The notes under the pieces were generated by a model that saw only the letters and a program-made list of their open reading frames with translations, was not told the origin of the DNA and searched no databases. From Brevibacterium permense (GTDB lineage: Bacteria; Actinomycetota; Actinomycetes; Actinomycetales; Brevibacteriaceae): a DNA stretch of 64,000 nucleotides. The translations under genes were made by a program, and so were the position numbers. Below, piece by piece: positions 62,974 to 64,000 of the stretch; position 1 is the stretch's first letter; each line of letters begins with the position of its first letter. The DNA lies in NCBI RefSeq assembly GCF_025506275.1, contig NZ_QYCP01000090.1, positions 62,001 to 126,000 of the forward strand. The letters run 5' to 3'.

Positions 62974-63720
62974 ATGAGCATTCGCGTAGCCGTCATCGGA
63001 GCCAAGGGTCGGATGGGATCCCACGCCGTCGATGCGATCAACGATGCCGAAGGACTCGAACTCGTCGCCGCACTCGGCAGCAGCGATTCGCTGGAGACCC
63101 TGCTCGATCAGAACATCGACGTCGCCGTCGAACTGACCGTGCCCAAATCCACCGAGGACAATGTCACCTTCCTCGTCGAGAACGGCATCGACACCGTCGT
63201 CGGCACCACCGGCTGGAACAACGACCGTCTGGCCCGCCTCGAAGCCACACTGAAGAACCACCCGGAGACCGCGGCGCTCATCGCCCCGAACTTCTCGATC
63301 GGTGCCGTCCTGGCCATGCGCTTCGCCGAACTCGCGGCTCCCTACTTCGACTCGGCCGAAGTCGTCGAAATCCACCACACCCGCAAACTCGACGCCCCGT
63401 CTGGCACAGCGAACCACACGGCCCAGCGCATCGCCGCGGCGCGCAGCGCCGCCGGACTGCCTGCCGTTCCCGACTCCACCGAATCCGATCCGCACGGTGC
63501 GCGCGGCGCCGTCATCGACGGAATCCACGTCCACGCCATCCGTCAGCAGGGCATGAACGCCCACGAGGAGATCCTCTTCGGCTCCGACGGCGAAGCCCTG
63601 ACCATCCGCACGGACTCGCACTCCACCTCGGCGTTCATGCCCGGCATCGTCACCGCCGTGCGATCGATTGCCGATTACACGGGGCTCATCCACGGCCTCG
63701 AGAACATGCTCGACCTCTGA
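62974..63720 (+). CDS. dapB: 4-hydroxy-tetrahydrodipicolinate reductase
   Basis: DapB makes tetrahydrodipicolinate for lysine and diaminopimelate. Motifs: RVAVIGAKGRMGSHAVDA (NAD(P) fold), VGTTGW, NFSIGAVLAMRF, the catalytic EIHHTRKLDAPSGTA and ending SIADYTGLIHGLENML. 248 residues, normal. ATG 62974 follows AAGGAG. The stop overlaps the next start by one base. Confidence 0.96.
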   Translation: MSIRVAVIGAKGRMGSHAVDAINDAEGLELVAALGSSDSLETLLDQNIDVAVELTVPKSTEDNVTFLVENGIDTVVGTTGWNNDRLARLEATLKNHPETAALIAPNFSIGAVLAMRFAELAAPYFDSAEVVEIHHTRKLDAPSGTANHTAQRIAAARSAAGLPAVPDSTESDPHGARGAVIDGIHVHAIRQQGMNAHEEILFGSDGEALTIRTDSHSTSAFMPGIVTAVRSIADYTGLIHGLENMLDL

Positions 63721-64000
63721 TGTCGAAGGCCAAGATCGGAGCGATCATCGTCTCCGTCGTCCTCGTCTTCTACTTCGCCCTCATGGGACAGCGGGCGTGG
63801 ATCCTCGTCCGCGAACCCGCGATGATCCCCAAGATCATGGGCATCGCCCTGTTCGTCCTGCCCGCCATCGGAGCGTGGACGCTCATCGTCGAACTCGTCT
63901 TCGGCGCTCGTACGGAGAAGCTCGCGCGCATCCTCGGGGAGGAAGGCGGACTGCCCGTCGACGACCTTCCCCGGACTCCGGGCGGGAAGATCATCCGCGA
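63720..64000 (+). CDS. Membrane-anchored protein following dapB (3' end outside window)
   Basis: The open frame continues past the window edge. The first ~60 residues contain two hydrophobic helices (about 6-25 and 42-60, MGIALFVLPAIGAWTLIVEL), then a conserved-looking basic-acidic stretch ending LPVDDLPRTPGGK. In actinobacteria a similar N-terminus precedes a tetratricopeptide-repeat region right after dapB; that remains to be seen here. ATG 63720 overlaps the dapB stop. Confidence 0.65.
   Translation, partial: MSKAKIGAIIVSVVLVFYFALMGQRAWILVREPAMIPKIMGIALFVLPAIGAWTLIVELVFGARTEKLARILGEEGGLPVDDLPRTPGGKIIR

Noticed and set aside
1-64000. CRISPR array, prophage or insertion sequence
   Set aside because: No regularly spaced repeats with unique spacers, no phage structural or lysis genes and no transposase or terminal inverted repeats flanking genes were seen.
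1-64000. tRNA, rRNA, tmRNA or 4.5S RNA genes
   Set aside because: No cloverleaf or CCA-ended segment or rRNA core sequence was recognised in the gaps; a covariance-model search would be needed to exclude a small RNA fully.

Overview
The window is high-GC, gene-dense bacterial DNA with many GTG starts, 1-8 bp start/stop overlaps and a gene order typical of Actinomycetota. An MDMPI/DinB-type (mycothiol-linked) protein, a DivIVA-motif protein, paired actinobacterial signal peptidases, a non-mevalonate isoprenoid pathway and Ala/Glu-rich tails on S2 and S16 point to the Micrococcales. The overall flavour (amino-acid dehydrogenase, several acyl-CoA enzymes) suggests Brevibacterium or a close relative. 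The genus is inference from gene content, not a search result.

Layout. 1-9.6 kb: SRP and translation block (ftsY end, amt, ffh, rpsP-khpA, rimM-trmD, rplS, two lepB, rnhB). 9.7-16.1 kb: yraN-comM-dprA, an MDMPI-like gene, xerC and a convergent M23+M15 peptidoglycan peptidase. 16.1-22.5 kb: rpsB-tsf, pyrH-frr-cdsA, rlmN. 22.6-26.2 kb: a DivIVA-motif protein, an unrecognised gene, a HemK/PrmC-like methyltransferase and a convergent glutaryl-CoA-dehydrogenase-like gene. 26.3-33.3 kb: dxr-rseP, a small membrane protein, a serine hydrolase, ispG and a GNAT gene. 33.4-39.7 kb: an S4 protein with an NrtR-like regulator, proS, a TSUP permease, an APH(6)-like kinase and a DUF4439 lipoprotein. 39.9-49.7 kb: rimP-nusA-ylxR-infB, rbfA, an envelope protein, truB, a SatD pair and ribF. 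49.8-54.0 kb: rpsO, pnp, M16 peptidase. 54.1-61.4 kb: an accessory catabolic cluster (TetR regulator, truncated SDR, amino-acid dehydrogenase, ADP-forming acyl-CoA ligase, ThDP enzyme, acyl-CoA dehydrogenase). 61.5-64 kb: sodA, GNAT, dapB and the start of a membrane protein.

Most of the window is core information processing: co-translational targeting (ftsY, ffh, lepB), ribosome assembly and RNA modification (rimM, trmD, rlmN, rimP, rbfA, truB), translation (rpsB, tsf, frr, infB, proS), RNA turnover (pnp) and isoprenoid supply (dxr, ispG). The most interesting accessory unit is the 55.2-61.4 kb cluster. A perfect 9-6-9 inverted repeat sits at its promoter, and a TetR-family gene lies next door. 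The enzymes could take an amino acid through a 2-oxo acid and a CoA thioester to an enoyl-CoA.

Sequence structure beyond genes: a perfect 64-bp palindrome at 37604 with a diverged relative at 62775; an over-represented decamer GCCGCCTCGG (24 copies found by eye, both strands), often inside lineage-specific low-complexity insertions of housekeeping enzymes; several -10 boxes placed so that transcripts would begin at the start codon; UUCG-capped hairpins after rplS and rpsO; an 11-bp-phased RTWAC array before an envelope gene. I saw no tRNA, rRNA, CRISPR array, insertion sequence or prophage.
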